From NCBI RefSeq assembly GCF_003993795.1, contig NZ_RWKV01000015.1, positions 1 through 64,000 of the forward strand: a stretch of 64,000 bases of DNA, in the 5' to 3' direction. Shown here in pieces: positions 27,126 to 36,249 of this stretch. Made by a program: the position numbers and the translations under genes. This stretch comes from Aquabacter cavernae (GTDB taxonomy: Bacteria > Pseudomonadota > Alphaproteobacteria > Rhizobiales > Xanthobacteraceae). The notes under the pieces were generated by a model that ran no database searches, had not been told where the DNA came from, and worked only from the letters and a program-made list of their open reading frames with translations. The stretch's first letter is position 1; every line of letters starts with the position of its first letter.

Positions 27126-27157
27126 AAATATGCGGCGCACGAAATATGCGGCGCACG
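27126..27157. repeat. tandem 16-bp direct repeat
   Basis: AAATATGCGGCGCACG occurs twice head to tail (27126-27141 and 27142-27157), immediately upstream of the copy 2 promoter. The rest of the 27029-27347 gap holds nothing else I can support. Confidence 0.8.
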
Positions 27158-27347
27158 GGCGCGAAATCATGCAGAGGCCGGGGGTCCTGCCCGAAGGGGC
27201 CCCCTGCGACTGCCCCGAAACAACGCCGGCATGTAACCACCCTACCGGCCGGATCGCGAACCCACCCGGCCATGAGGGACTGTTGCAAGGCGGGCTTTTG
27301 ACGGGCAGCCTCTTGCACGCAACCGCACCGTCTGACAAAGCCATGGC

Positions 27348-28196
27348 ATGTCCGAACCTCCGCACCGCCCCGCCCGCTCCGGCCCGCATCGCCCCTTCAA
27401 GGCGGGTGGCCGCCCGTTTGCCGGCGGCGGACGGCCGCAGCCCCGCAAAAGCGGGCGCCCCCCGGCCTGGGAAGGCGAAAACGATATCGCGCTTCTCTAT
27501 GGCTGGCACACGGTGGGAGAGGCGCTGAAGAACCCTAAGCGGAAGTTCCGTCGCATCCTCGCCACCGAGAATGCGGTGAAGCGGCTCGCCGACGAGGGCA
27601 TCACGCTGCCCCGCGACCCCGAAGTGGTTCGCCCTTCCGAGATCGACAAGCTGCTGGGGGCGGACGCGGTCCACCAGGGCCTGCTGGCGGAATGCGACCA
27701 CCTGCCCTCCCCGCCTCTGTCCAAGGTGGCGCGCCACGACCTCGTCCTGGTGCTGGACCAGATCACCGACCCGCACAATGTGGGCGCCATCGTGCGTTCG
27801 GCGGCCGCCTTCGGTGTGGGCGCCATCATCACCACCTCCCGCCACAGCCCCGTCGCCACCGGCGTTCTCGCCAAGAGCGCCTCGGGCGGCCTGGAGCATG
27901 TGCCGTTCTGCCTCGTCCAGAATCTCTCCCGCGCGCTCACGGAACTGAAGTCCGAGGGCATGCTGGTGGTGGGCCTCGACAGCGAGGGGCCGGCCGACAT
28001 TGAGGACACCGCGCTGCGCGCCCCGCTCGCTCTGGTGCTGGGGGCCGAGGGCAAGGGCCTGCGCCAGCTCACCCGCGAGACCTGCGACGTGCTCGCCCGC
28101 ATCGACCTGCCGGGCGTCATCAAGAGCCTCAATGTCTCCAACGCCGCCGCTTTGTCGCTGGGCATCGCCCGGCGGGCGCTCAAGCGCACGGCCTGA
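27348..28196 (+). CDS. rlmB: 23S rRNA (guanosine-2'-O)-methyltransferase, TrmH/RlmB family
   Basis: A 282-residue SPOUT methyltransferase. It has an Arg/Pro/Gly-rich basic N-terminus (residues 1-45), a substrate-binding domain (LLYGWHTVGEALKNPKRKFRRIL) and the three knot motifs LDQITDPHNVGAIVRSAAAFG (1), LVLGAEGKGL (2) and DLPGVIKSLNVSNAAALSL (3). RlmB methylates G2251 of 23S rRNA; specificity within TrmH relatives is inferred. ATG 27348 is taken as the start. Transcribed away from the tRNA-Tyr genes. Confidence 0.9.
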   Translation: MSEPPHRPARSGPHRPFKAGGRPFAGGGRPQPRKSGRPPAWEGENDIALLYGWHTVGEALKNPKRKFRRILATENAVKRLADEGITLPRDPEVVRPSEIDKLLGADAVHQGLLAECDHLPSPPLSKVARHDLVLVLDQITDPHNVGAIVRSAAAFGVGAIITTSRHSPVATGVLAKSASGGLEHVPFCLVQNLSRALTELKSEGMLVVGLDSEGPADIEDTALRAPLALVLGAEGKGLRQLTRETCDVLARIDLPGVIKSLNVSNAAALSLGIARRALKRTA

Positions 28197-28480
28197 GCCC
28201 CCGGCCGGAGCCCGCTCCGGTTGTGCGTTATTAGACCATTGACCAATCGTGCATCCGCCGCAGTTCGGTCATCTTCTTGTCGTGGCGCGATGCGCCCGAC
28301 TCGGACAGTTCGCGCGAATAACGACGCGGATAGACGAATCGCCGGAGGAAACGCCAATCCCCAACCCGCCTGAGCGCGGGATGGGTACGCCAATTTTTCT
28401 CCTGCCATCGTTCCGGGCCTGGGTCAGCGCCTGCCGTTTCCCGCGAAGGGAGCCGGCAATCGATCTGGGAGGAGAAACCT

Positions 28481-30151
28481 ATGGCTGTAACGACCGCACC
28501 GGCCGCCAAGTCGGCGCCGATGACGAAGGAGGAGCGGAAGGTCATCGTTGCCTCCTCCGCCGGTACCGTCTTCGAGTGGTATGACTTCTATCTGGCCGGC
28601 TCGCTCGCCGCGAACATCGCGGCCACCTTCGTGCCCGGCACCAACGACACCGCGAAGTTCATCTTCGTGCTGTTCGGCTTCGCCGCGGGCTTCGCGGTGC
28701 GCCCCTTCGGCGCCATCTTCTTCGGCCGCCTCGGCGACCTCATCGGCCGCAAATACACCTTCCTCATCACCATGGTGATCATGGGCATCGCGACCTTCGT
28801 GGTCGGCGTCCTGCCCGGATACGACACGATCGGCTATCTCGCCCCCGTCGCCTTCATCATCTGCCGCCTGCTCCAGGGCCTCGCGCTCGGTGGCGAATAT
28901 GGCGGCGCGGCGACCTATGTGGCCGAGCACGCCCCCCATGGCCGGCGCGGCTTCTACACCTCGTGGATCCAGACCACCGCCACGGTGGGCCTGTTCCTCT
29001 CGCTGCTGGTCATCCTGACGCTGCGCCTCAGCATGTCGCCCGAAGCCTTCGCGGCGTGGGGCTGGCGCGTGCCGTTCCTGCTCTCCATCATCCTGCTGGG
29101 CTTCTCCATCTGGATCCGCCTGCAGCTGCAGGAATCCCCGGCCTTCCAGAAGATGAAGGCGGAAGGCACCCGCTCCAAGGCCCCCCTGAAGGAAGCCTTC
29201 GGCCGCTGGGACAATGCCAAGATCGCGCTTATCGCGCTGTTCGGCGGCACCGCCGGCCAGGCCGTGGTCTGGTATACTGGCCAGTTCTACGCGCTGTTCT
29301 TCTTGACACAGACAATGAAGGTGGACGGAACAACAGCGAACCTCGTGATCGCCTTCTCGCTGCTCATCGGCACGCCCTTCTTCATCTTCTTCGGCTGGCT
29401 CTCGGACAAGGTCGGCCGCAAGCCCATCCTGCTGCTGGGCTGCCTCATCGCGGCGGCGACCTACTTCCCGCTGTTCCATATGATCGCCCAGACGGCCAAC
29501 CCCAAGCTGGTGGCAGCGACCGAGAACGTGAAGATCGTTCTCACCGCCGACCCGGCCCAGTGCGGCACGCTGTTCGATCCCGTCGGCGTGCGCGTGTTCA
29601 CCCGCCCCTGCGACGTGTTCCGCCGGACGCTGGCTACCAACTCCATGCACTATAGCCTGGTGCCCGGTCCCGCCGGCTCCCCGCTGGCCGCCACGGTCAA
29701 CGGCACCCCGGTGGCCATTCCGGACACCGACAAGACGGGCGCGATCCTCGTGGCGGCCGCCCAGGGCGCCGGCTATCCCAAGGCGGGTGATGCCAGCATC
29801 CTGAAGCAGCCCTCGGTCGGCGGCGTGCTCACGGACAGCCGCTCGCTCACCCTGATCGGCCTCCTGTTCATCCTGGTCCTCTACGTGACCATGGTGTACG
29901 GCCCGATCGCCGCACTGCTGGTGGAACTCTTCCCCACCCGCATCCGCTACACCGGCATGTCGCTGCCCTACCACATCGGCAACGGCTGGTTCGGTGGCTT
30001 CCTGCCGCCCACCGCCTTCGCCATCGTGGCGGCCTCCGGCAACATCTTCGCCGGCCTCTGGTATCCGGTCGTGGTCGCGGTCATGACCCTGATCATCGGC
30101 TTCTTCCTGCTGCCGGAGACCAAGGACCGCAACCTGGAAGACTGGCACTGA
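28481..30151 (+). CDS. MHS-family MFS transporter (metabolite:H+ symporter)
   Basis: A 556-residue 12-span transporter. Family marks are TVFEWYDFYLAGSLA at the start, GRLGDLIGRKYTF in loop 2-3 and LLQGLALGGEYGGAATYVAEHAP. GGAGGAGAAACCT precedes ATG 28481. An unusual extramembrane insert of about 110 residues (roughly 345-455), with two cysteines, separates two spans in the second half, explaining the length against the usual 430-450. Substrate unknown: MHS members carry dicarboxylates, proline/betaine, shikimate or aromatic acids. None of the nicotinate-cluster motifs precedes it. The 28197-28480 upstream gap holds no other recognisable element. Confidence 0.85.
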   Translation: MAVTTAPAAKSAPMTKEERKVIVASSAGTVFEWYDFYLAGSLAANIAATFVPGTNDTAKFIFVLFGFAAGFAVRPFGAIFFGRLGDLIGRKYTFLITMVIMGIATFVVGVLPGYDTIGYLAPVAFIICRLLQGLALGGEYGGAATYVAEHAPHGRRGFYTSWIQTTATVGLFLSLLVILTLRLSMSPEAFAAWGWRVPFLLSIILLGFSIWIRLQLQESPAFQKMKAEGTRSKAPLKEAFGRWDNAKIALIALFGGTAGQAVVWYTGQFYALFFLTQTMKVDGTTANLVIAFSLLIGTPFFIFFGWLSDKVGRKPILLLGCLIAAATYFPLFHMIAQTANPKLVAATENVKIVLTADPAQCGTLFDPVGVRVFTRPCDVFRRTLATNSMHYSLVPGPAGSPLAATVNGTPVAIPDTDKTGAILVAAAQGAGYPKAGDASILKQPSVGGVLTDSRSLTLIGLLFILVLYVTMVYGPIAALLVELFPTRIRYTGMSLPYHIGNGWFGGFLPPTAFAIVAASGNIFAGLWYPVVVAVMTLIIGFFLLPETKDRNLEDWH

Positions 30152-30200
30152 GCCATCCCCGGCCGGGCCCGCCCCGGCCGGACGGCCCGCCGCAATACCG

Positions 30201-30229
30201 GACGGCCCCGCCTTGGCGGGGCCGTCTGC
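30201..30229 (+). terminator. intrinsic terminator after the MHS transporter
   Basis: GACGGCCCCGC / GCGGGGCCGTC arms (30201-30226) with a tight 4-base loop, followed by TGCGTTT. Confidence 0.7.
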
Positions 30230-30378
30230 GTTTCGGGCTCGCCCCTTTCCGCGACCAGCGGAGCCGATCGCGCTCCATCCCCTTTGTGTCAGCACGCCTC
30301 CTTCATGCGCCTCGCTTCACACGCCGCCTGGAAAGGCTCTAAGACTTTCCGTGACGCCATGCCCTGGGGAGAGGACCG

Positions 30379-31050
30379 ATGTCGGTGACGAGCCGCATTT
30401 ACGCATCGCTGAAGGCATCCGTCGGCGACATCGTTTTCGGAATGGAAGATGGCACCGTCTCCATTTTCGGCCTCGTCTTCGGCGTGGCCATGAGCACCAA
30501 TAATCCCCAGACCGTGCTGATCGCGGGCGCCACGGGCGCGGCGGCCGCCGCTGTCTCCATGATGGCGGGAAGCTATCTGGACGCGGAATCGGTGCGCGAT
30601 GCGCGCCGCGCCCGGCGCAGCGGCACCGTGGACCCGGCGCTCGCCAAGGCCGACGCCGCCGCCGTCACCGCCGCCCTCACGCGCGGCGGCATGGCGCCCG
30701 CGGACGTGGCCACCGTCTCCGCCGCCCTGGAGCGCGCGCCGCGCGCCGCCATGGGCCTGCGCTCCGAACTGGCCGATGCCGATGACGGCGCGACGCCGTC
30801 GTCCCATGCCTTCTGGATGTTCGTCTCGGACCTGTTCGCGGGCTTCACGCCGGTCCTCCCCTTCGCCTTCCTGCCCATGGAAAGCGCGCGCATCGTATGC
30901 GTGGCGCTCACCGCCGTGCTCCTGCTCGCGCTGGGCGTGGGGCGCGGCCTGGTGGCGAAACGCTCCATCGTGCGCGCCACGCTGGAGACCTTCGTGATCG
31001 CGGTCTCCGCCGCGCTGGCCGGCATCGCCATGGGCCACCTGCTCTCCTGA
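30379..31050 (+). CDS. VIT1/CCC1-family membrane protein
   Basis: A 223-residue protein with the family's N-terminal signature GDIVFGMEDGTVSIFGLVFGVA, then the second span with the conserved MMAGSYLD...ES metal-site motif, a cytoplasmic helical stretch (about 75-135) and three C-terminal spans. Members of this family (yeast Ccc1, plant VIT1) move Fe2+ or Mn2+ across membranes. Metal specificity here is not determinable. Gene stands alone; GGGGAGAGGACCG precedes ATG 30379. Confidence 0.85.
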   Translation: MSVTSRIYASLKASVGDIVFGMEDGTVSIFGLVFGVAMSTNNPQTVLIAGATGAAAAAVSMMAGSYLDAESVRDARRARRSGTVDPALAKADAAAVTAALTRGGMAPADVATVSAALERAPRAAMGLRSELADADDGATPSSHAFWMFVSDLFAGFTPVLPFAFLPMESARIVCVALTAVLLLALGVGRGLVAKRSIVRATLETFVIAVSAALAGIAMGHLLS

Positions 31051-31211
31051 GCCGGCACGATCTTCCCGCCTTCAACGCCGCGAGGTTGACGCTGCGCGGC
31101 GGGCGGGAGATAGAGGCGGAACGCTCCCGCACAAAACGCGGCACACGACAATCGGTTACGTTGTGTCGCCATGCGGTAAGCTATTGGAATTAAGACCCGT
31201 TTCCTGGTGAT

Positions 31212-31286
<75 letters not shown>

Positions 31287-31348
31287 TTTTCCCTTCCGGC
31301 ATCGAAGATCGCCTCCCTTCCGGGATCCCCATCCGCCTGCCGTCGGCC

Positions 31349-31377
31349 TTGACACGATTCATTCGTACAGAAACAAT
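31349..31377 (+). promoter_or_regulatory. nicA promoter with nic operator motif (site A)
   Basis: TTGACA (31349-31354), a 17-base spacer and AACAAT (31372-31377) form a plausible promoter. The motif TTCATTCGTACAGAAACA (31358-31375) lies between and over these boxes; it matches the site before the ferredoxin gene at 16 of 18 positions. A repressor bound there would block RNA polymerase. Confidence 0.65.
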
Positions 31378-31443
31378 CTTGGAACTGTTGCAAAATCAGA
31401 CCGCGACATAAATCGCGCCGCCAGAACAACCAGAGGGGCGGAC

Positions 31444-31506
31444 ATGAGCGTTGGCAGGACCTGCCCGCATGCCTGTGCGTGCGGCGCCGGAGGCGTGCAT
31501 CCGTGA
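31444..31506 (+). CDS. possible 20-residue leader peptide overlapping nicA
   Basis: ATG 31444 has GAGGGG 5-6 bases upstream and opens a 20-codon frame (MSVGRTCPHACACGAGGVHP) that ends in a TGA overlapping the nicA GTG by 4 bases (GTGA). It is Cys-rich. The arrangement suggests translational coupling into nicA. Coding is unproven; it may simply be a ribosome-recruiting frame. Confidence 0.35.
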   Translation: MSVGRTCPHACACGAGGVHP

Positions 31507-32009
31507 CCGGGACGGCTCCCAGCGCCCCGACGGTGATGCTGACTGTCAACGGCACGGCGCACAGCCTCGCGCTGCCGGGCGACACGCCCCTTCTTTATGT
31601 GCTGCGCAACGATCTCGGCCTCAACGGTCCCAAATTCGGCTGCGGGCTCGGCGAGTGCGGCGCCTGCACCGTGCTCATGGATGGCATGGCCACCCGCGCC
31701 TGCGTCACCCGGCTCGCCACCGCCGCGGGCCGCGATATCGTCACCCTGGAAGGGCTGGGCACGCTGGATGCGCCCCATCCGGTGCAGGCCGCCTTCATCG
31801 CCGAGCAGGCGGCCCAGTGCGGCTATTGCCTGAACGGCATGATCATGGGCACCGCCGCCTTCCTCGCCCGCAACCCTACCCCTACGGAGGCGGAGGCCCG
31901 CGCTGCGCTGCGCCACCATCTGTGCCGGTGCGGCACACATCTGGAGATCCTGCGGGCCGTGATGCGCGCAGCCGATCTCCTCAAAGCCGCCGAAGGCCCG
32001 TCCGCATGA
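31503..32009 (+). CDS. nicA: nicotinate dehydrogenase (hydroxylase), [2Fe-2S] subunit
   Basis: A 168-residue xanthine-oxidase-family iron-sulphur subunit, which passes electrons from the molybdenum site as nicotinate is hydroxylated to 6-hydroxynicotinate. The first cluster is bound by C47, C52 and C55 (FGCGLGECGACTV) with C67; the second by QCGYC (C106, C109) and CRC (C141, C143). I prefer GTG 31503, with GGAGG 10 bases upstream, to GTG 31479. The stop overlaps the large-subunit start (ATGA). Pairing with a haem-containing large subunit, without a separate FAD subunit, identifies the NicAB type. Confidence 0.9.
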   Translation: MTGTAPSAPTVMLTVNGTAHSLALPGDTPLLYVLRNDLGLNGPKFGCGLGECGACTVLMDGMATRACVTRLATAAGRDIVTLEGLGTLDAPHPVQAAFIAEQAAQCGYCLNGMIMGTAAFLARNPTPTEAEARAALRHHLCRCGTHLEILRAVMRAADLLKAAEGPSA

Positions 32010-35000
32010 GCGCGCCGCACGTCAGCGAGCCAAAGCCGGACCGCGACGCCCTCCTCACGCGCACAGGCACGCTGGCAGTGCTGCGCCCGTCCCAGCATGT
32101 GCGCGGACTGGTGCCCACCCCGCCCCCGCGCGAGGGCGCGCTGGACCTGTTCCTGTTTCTCGATGACGAAGGCGCGGTCCTCGCCTTCAACGGCCATGTG
32201 GACCTGGGAACCGGCATCCGCACCGCCCTTGCCCAGATCGTGGCCGAGGAACTGGACGTGCCCTTCGCAGCCGTCACCATGGTGCTGGGCCATACGCAGG
32301 CGACGCCCAACCAGGGCGCCACCATCGCCAGCGACAGCATCCAGGTGTCGGCGACGCCGCTGCGGCGGGCTGCGGCGCAGGCGCGGCGCCATCTGGTGGG
32401 GCTCGCCGCCGAAGCGCTCGGCCTGCCCGCCGAAGACCTCACCGTCACCGAGGGCGTGGTCCATCCCCGCGCGGGCGGCAATGCGGGCATCACCTATGGC
32501 GCGCTGCTGGCGGGACGGCGGGAACGGCTGCTGCTGGCGGACGAGGTAGCGCTGAAGCCCGTTGCCGAGCACCGGGTCATCGGCCGCCGCATGCCGCGCG
32601 TGGACATTCCGGCCAAGGCCACCGGCAGCTTCGTCTATGTGCATGACGTGCGGGTGCCGGGCATGCTGCACGGGCGCGTGGTGCGGCCCCCTTATGCGGG
32701 GGTGGATGCGGGCGACTTCATCGGCAAGAGCCTGATCCGGGTGGAGGAAGCTTCCATCGCCCATATTCCGGGCGTGGTGGCAGTGGTCACGCACGGGGAT
32801 TTCATCGGCATCGTCGCCGAGCGGGAGGAGCAGGCGGCGGAGGCGGCACGGCGCCTCGTGGTCCATTGGAAGCCCACCCCGCCCTTGCCGGACCTCACCG
32901 ACGTGGCGGGCGCGCTGCGCGCCAATCCCAGCGACGCCCGCACCCTCTTGGACAAAGGCGACGTGGAGGCGGCGCGGGCGGGCGCGGCGGTGAAGATGGA
33001 CCGCGTTTATGTGTGGCCCTACCAGATGCACGCCTCCATCGGCCCCTCCTGCGCGGTGGCGGATGTGGGACCGGACGGCGCGGTCATCTGGTCGGGCACA
33101 CAGAACCCCTATCCGCTGCGGGCGGACATCGCGCTGCTGCTGGGCCTGCGGGAAGAGACCATCGAGATCATCCGCCACGAGGCGGCGGGCTGCTACGGGC
33201 GCAATTGCGCGGATGACGTGGCGGCGGACGCTGCGCTCCTGTCCCGCGCCGTGGGGCGCCCGGTGCGGGTGCAGCTCACCCGCGAGCAGGAACATGCCTG
33301 GGAGCCGAAGGGCGCTGCCCAGCTCATGGAGATCAAGGGCGGGATCAACGCGGACGGCACCCCGGCCGCCTATGACTTCTCCACCCGCTATCCCTCCAAC
33401 GCCGCAACCACCCTCGCCTTGCTGCTGACGGGCCGGGTTCCGGCGGTCAATCCCGTGTTCGAGATGGGCGACCGCACGGCCATCCCGCCCTATGCCTACG
33501 ACCATATGCGCGTGGTGGCCCACGACATGGCGCCCATCGTGCGGGCAGCATGGCTGCGGGGCGTCTCGGCGCTGCCCAATTCCTTCGCCCATGAGAGCTA
33601 TGTGGACGAACTGGCGGCGGAGGCGGGCGTCGACCCCGTGGACTATCGCCTGCGCCATCTGCACGACCCGCGCGCCGTGGACCTCGTGAAGGAAGTGGCG
33701 GCGCGCGCGGGATGGGCGCACCGCACGGAGCCGCGCCGCGAAGTGGTGGATGGCGACGTGGTGCGCGGCCAGGGCTTCGCCTACGCGCTCTATGTGCACT
33801 CCAAATTCCCCGGCTACGGCGCGGCCTGGTCCGCCTGGGTGGCCGAGGTGGAAGTGAACACGACCACCGGCGACGTGGCGGTGAAGCGCGTGGTGGTGGG
33901 GCAGGATTCCGGGCTCATGATCAACCCGGCCGGGATCGAGCACCAGATCCACGGCAATGTCATCCAGTCCACCAGCCGGGCGCTGAAGGAAGAGGTGAGC
34001 TTCACCGACACCGCCGTGGCGAGCCGGGAATGGGGTGCCTATCCCATCCTCACCTTCCCGGAAGTGCCGGTCATCAATGTGGTGCTGATGCCGCGCCCGG
34101 ACGATCCGCCGCTGGGCAGCGGGGAATCCGCCTCGGTGCCCAGCGCGGCGGCCATCGCCAACGCCATTTTCGACGCCACGGGCGTACGCATGCGCGAGCC
34201 GCCCTTCACGCCGGACAAGGTGCGCGCGGCGCTGGCGGGCGAGGCCCCGCCCCGCCCGCCCAAGCCGGAGAAGGCGAAGCGCAACTGGTTCACTCTCGCG
34301 GGCGCGGCGCTGGCGGGGGCGCTGGGCATGGCGGCGGTGGCCTTGCCGATGCGCGGCACCATCGCCCCCATCACCCCGCCCGACCCCACAAGCTTCTCGG
34401 CGGACATGATCGCGCGCGGGCGCCAATTGGCAGCGCTGGGCGACTGCGCGGTCTGCCACACCGTGCCGGGCGGCGCGGAGAATGCCGGCGGGCGGGCCAT
34501 GGAGACCCCGTTCGGCACAGTCTATTCCACCAATCTCACGCCGGACCCGGAGACGGGCATCGGCCGCTGGTCCTATGCCGCCTTCGAGCGGGCCATGCGG
34601 GAAGGCATCTCGCGGGACGGGCGCCACCTCTATCCCGCCTTCCCCTACACCGCCTTCACCAAGGCCACCGACACGGACCTCCAGGCGCTCTACGCCTATC
34701 TCATGTCGCAGCCCCCGGTCTCCGCGCCGACGCCGGACGCCCACATGGCCTTTCCCTTCAACATCCGTCCGCTCATGGCGGGCTGGAACGCGCTGTTCCT
34801 GAAGCCCGGCCAGATGGAGGCGGACCCCGCCCGCTCACCCCAATGGAATCGCGGGCAATATCTGGTGGAAGGGCTCGGCCATTGCGGCGCCTGCCACACG
34901 CCGCGCAATGCGCTGGGCGCCGAGAAGGCCGGGGCGGCGCATCTGGCGGGCGGGTGGGTGGACGGGTGGGAGGCGCCCGCCCTCACGAGCCTGTCCTCCG

Positions 35001-35572
35001 CCCCCATCCCCTGGAGCGAGGCGGAGCTTTATTCCTACCTGCGCACTGGCTTCTCGCGCTTCCACGGCACCGCCGCCGGTCCCATGGCGCCGGTGGTGCA
35101 GGAACTGGCTCATCTGCCCGACGCCGACATCCGCGCCATGGCCACCTATCTCGCCTCTTTCTCCGGCCCGGCCATGGCGGATCCGGCCATCAAGGCGGCG
35201 GAGCTGAATGCGCGAGCGGAGAGCACGCTGCGCCCGCTCGATACGCTGGGCGGCAAGCTCTATGAGGGCGCCTGCGCGGCCTGCCATTCGCAGAACGGCC
35301 CCACCTTGTTCGGCGTGCGCCCCTCCCTCGCCCTCAACACCAATGTGCATGCGGCGCGGTCGGACAATCTCATCCGGGTGATCCTGGACGGCATCCCCTC
35401 CCCCGCCGCCCGCGACCTCGGCGACATGCCCGCCTTCCGCGACAGCCTGGATGACGGGCAGGTGGCGGCTCTGGCGCGCTATATCCGCTCCACCTTCGCG
35501 CCCGACGCCCCCGCCTGGGAGGGGCTGGACGGAACCGTGGCGCGGCTGCGGGGGATGAAGGGCACGCACTGA
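32006..35572 (+). CDS. nicB: nicotinate dehydrogenase, molybdopterin/cytochrome c subunit
   Basis: A 1,188-residue fusion, almost the length of Pseudomonas putida NicB. Residues 1-about 745 are the molybdopterin aldehyde-oxidase-type domain, with the catalytic-glutamate motif GSGESASVPSAAAIANAIF near its end. A single hydrophobic span at about 759-785 follows. The C-terminal 380 residues hold three c-type haem sites: CAVCH at 814, CGACH at 960 and CAACH at 1090. Electrons from nicotinate hydroxylation therefore go to a respiratory cytochrome chain rather than to NAD. The membrane span implies a membrane-bound enzyme with periplasmic haems. The open frame upstream of ATG 32006 is nicA in another frame. 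Confidence 0.93.
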   Translation: MSAPHVSEPKPDRDALLTRTGTLAVLRPSQHVRGLVPTPPPREGALDLFLFLDDEGAVLAFNGHVDLGTGIRTALAQIVAEELDVPFAAVTMVLGHTQATPNQGATIASDSIQVSATPLRRAAAQARRHLVGLAAEALGLPAEDLTVTEGVVHPRAGGNAGITYGALLAGRRERLLLADEVALKPVAEHRVIGRRMPRVDIPAKATGSFVYVHDVRVPGMLHGRVVRPPYAGVDAGDFIGKSLIRVEEASIAHIPGVVAVVTHGDFIGIVAEREEQAAEAARRLVVHWKPTPPLPDLTDVAGALRANPSDARTLLDKGDVEAARAGAAVKMDRVYVWPYQMHASIGPSCAVADVGPDGAVIWSGTQNPYPLRADIALLLGLREETIEIIRHEAAGCYGRNCADDVAADAALLSRAVGRPVRVQLTREQEHAWEPKGAAQLMEIKGGINADGTPAAYDFSTRYPSNAATTLALLLTGRVPAVNPVFEMGDRTAIPPYAYDHMRVVAHDMAPIVRAAWLRGVSALPNSFAHESYVDELAAEAGVDPVDYRLRHLHDPRAVDLVKEVAARAGWAHRTEPRREVVDGDVVRGQGFAYALYVHSKFPGYGAAWSAWVAEVEVNTTTGDVAVKRVVVGQDSGLMINPAGIEHQIHGNVIQSTSRALKEEVSFTDTAVASREWGAYPILTFPEVPVINVVLMPRPDDPPLGSGESASVPSAAAIANAIFDATGVRMREPPFTPDKVRAALAGEAPPRPPKPEKAKRNWFTLAGAALAGALGMAAVALPMRGTIAPITPPDPTSFSADMIARGRQLAALGDCAVCHTVPGGAENAGGRAMETPFGTVYSTNLTPDPETGIGRWSYAAFERAMREGISRDGRHLYPAFPYTAFTKATDTDLQALYAYLMSQPPVSAPTPDAHMAFPFNIRPLMAGWNALFLKPGQMEADPARSPQWNRGQYLVEGLGHCGACHTPRNALGAEKAGAAHLAGGWVDGWEAPALTSLSSAPIPWSEAELYSYLRTGFSRFHGTAAGPMAPVVQELAHLPDADIRAMATYLASFSGPAMADPAIKAAELNARAESTLRPLDTLGGKLYEGACAACHSQNGPTLFGVRPSLALNTNVHAARSDNLIRVILDGIPSPAARDLGDMPAFRDSLDDGQVAALARYIRSTFAPDAPAWEGLDGTVARLRGMKGTH

Positions 35573-35591
35573 GGGGTATCGGGAGGGCGCG

Positions 35592-35640
35592 CACATTTCC
35601 CCCTCCCAACCTCTCCCCGGCACATTTCCCCCTCCCAACC
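35592..35640. repeat. 20-bp direct repeat, two copies
   Basis: CACATTTCCCCCTCCCAACC occurs at 35592-35611 and 35621-35640, 29 bases apart, next to the palindromic element. Probably part of or debris from that repeat family. Confidence 0.7.
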
Positions 35641-35712
35641 CTCCCCCGCAAGCGGGAGAGGGCTTTCCCTCCCGCACAACGCAAAGCCCCCTCTCCCGCT
35701 TGCGGGGGAGGG
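35639..35712. repeat. long palindromic REP-like element, copy 1
   Basis: 24-bp perfect inverted arms (35639-35662 and 35689-35712), core GCAAGCGGGAGAGGG / CCCTCTCCCGCTTGC, with a 26-base loop. Each arm itself contains a small palindrome around GCAAGC. Copy 2 at 38376 has identical arms and loop length. Between nicB and the ferredoxin gene it may also end or stabilise the nicAB transcript. Confidence 0.8.
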
Positions 35713-35807
35713 CTGGGGAGGGGGAAGCCTGCAGCCCAGCCACGTCACCATTCAGCCCATATGGCGGGCACGCCTAAAAACTCCTCAGCCAGATCCCCGC
35801 ATGACCG

Positions 35808-35853
35808 TTGACAGCCACCCCGCGCACTCGTAATTTTCATTTGTACACAAACA
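35808..35853 (+). promoter_or_regulatory. ferredoxin-operon promoter with nic operator motif (site B)
   Basis: TTGACA (35808-35813), 17 bases, TAATTT (35831-35836), immediately followed by TTCATTTGTACACAAACA (35836-35853). The centre TTTGT-AC-ACAAA is a dyad with 5-bp arms, suggesting a dimeric regulator. About 40 bases before the ferredoxin start. Confidence 0.65.
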
Positions 35854-35892
35854 AACTGCGATGCGCCCGCCACGTCCAGGAGCAGTGCCCCA

Positions 35893-36222
35893 ATGGCCTA
35901 TGTCGTCACCGATGGCTGCATCCGCTGCAAATATATGGACTGCGTCTCCGTCTGCCCCGTGGACTGCTTCTATGCGGGGGAGAACATGCTGGTGATCCAC
36001 CCGGACGAGTGCATCGATTGCGGCGTCTGCGAGCCCGAATGCCCCGCCGAGGCCATCCTGCCCGACACGGACCCGCGCGCGGCCCAATGGATGGCGCTGA
36101 ACGCCGACTATGCCGCCCAATGGCCCAACATCACCGAGAAGGGCGAGCCGCCGGAGGATGCGGATGCCTGGCGCGGCAAGCCCGACAAGCTCTCCCTCCT
36201 CTCCCCCGTTCCCGCCAATTGA
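35893..36222 (+). CDS. 7Fe ferredoxin (FdxA type)
   Basis: A 109-residue ferredoxin with an N-terminal double cluster domain: [18 protein letters not shown], then [16 protein letters not shown], the pattern of [3Fe-4S][4Fe-4S] ferredoxins of the Azotobacter FdI/FdxA type. AGGAG lies 10 bases before ATG 35893. Directly followed by a ferredoxin reductase gene and sharing the nic motif, it is the likely electron donor for 6-hydroxynicotinate reductase. A housekeeping copy probably exists elsewhere. Confidence 0.9.
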   Translation: MAYVVTDGCIRCKYMDCVSVCPVDCFYAGENMLVIHPDECIDCGVCEPECPAEAILPDTDPRAAQWMALNADYAAQWPNITEKGEPPEDADAWRGKPDKLSLLSPVPAN

Positions 36223-36249
36223 TCCCTCCCCCGCATTGCGAGCCGACCC

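Noticed and set aside
28481-30151. MHS transporter as the nicotinate importer
   Set aside because: It lacks the nic motif upstream, is separated from the cluster by two other genes, and an ABC importer sits inside the cluster.
31451-32005. Extension of nicB upstream in its own frame through nicA
   Set aside because: NicA occupies this DNA with all eight cluster cysteines; the nicB frame here is Arg/Pro-rich noise, and ATG 32006 overlaps the nicA stop as expected.
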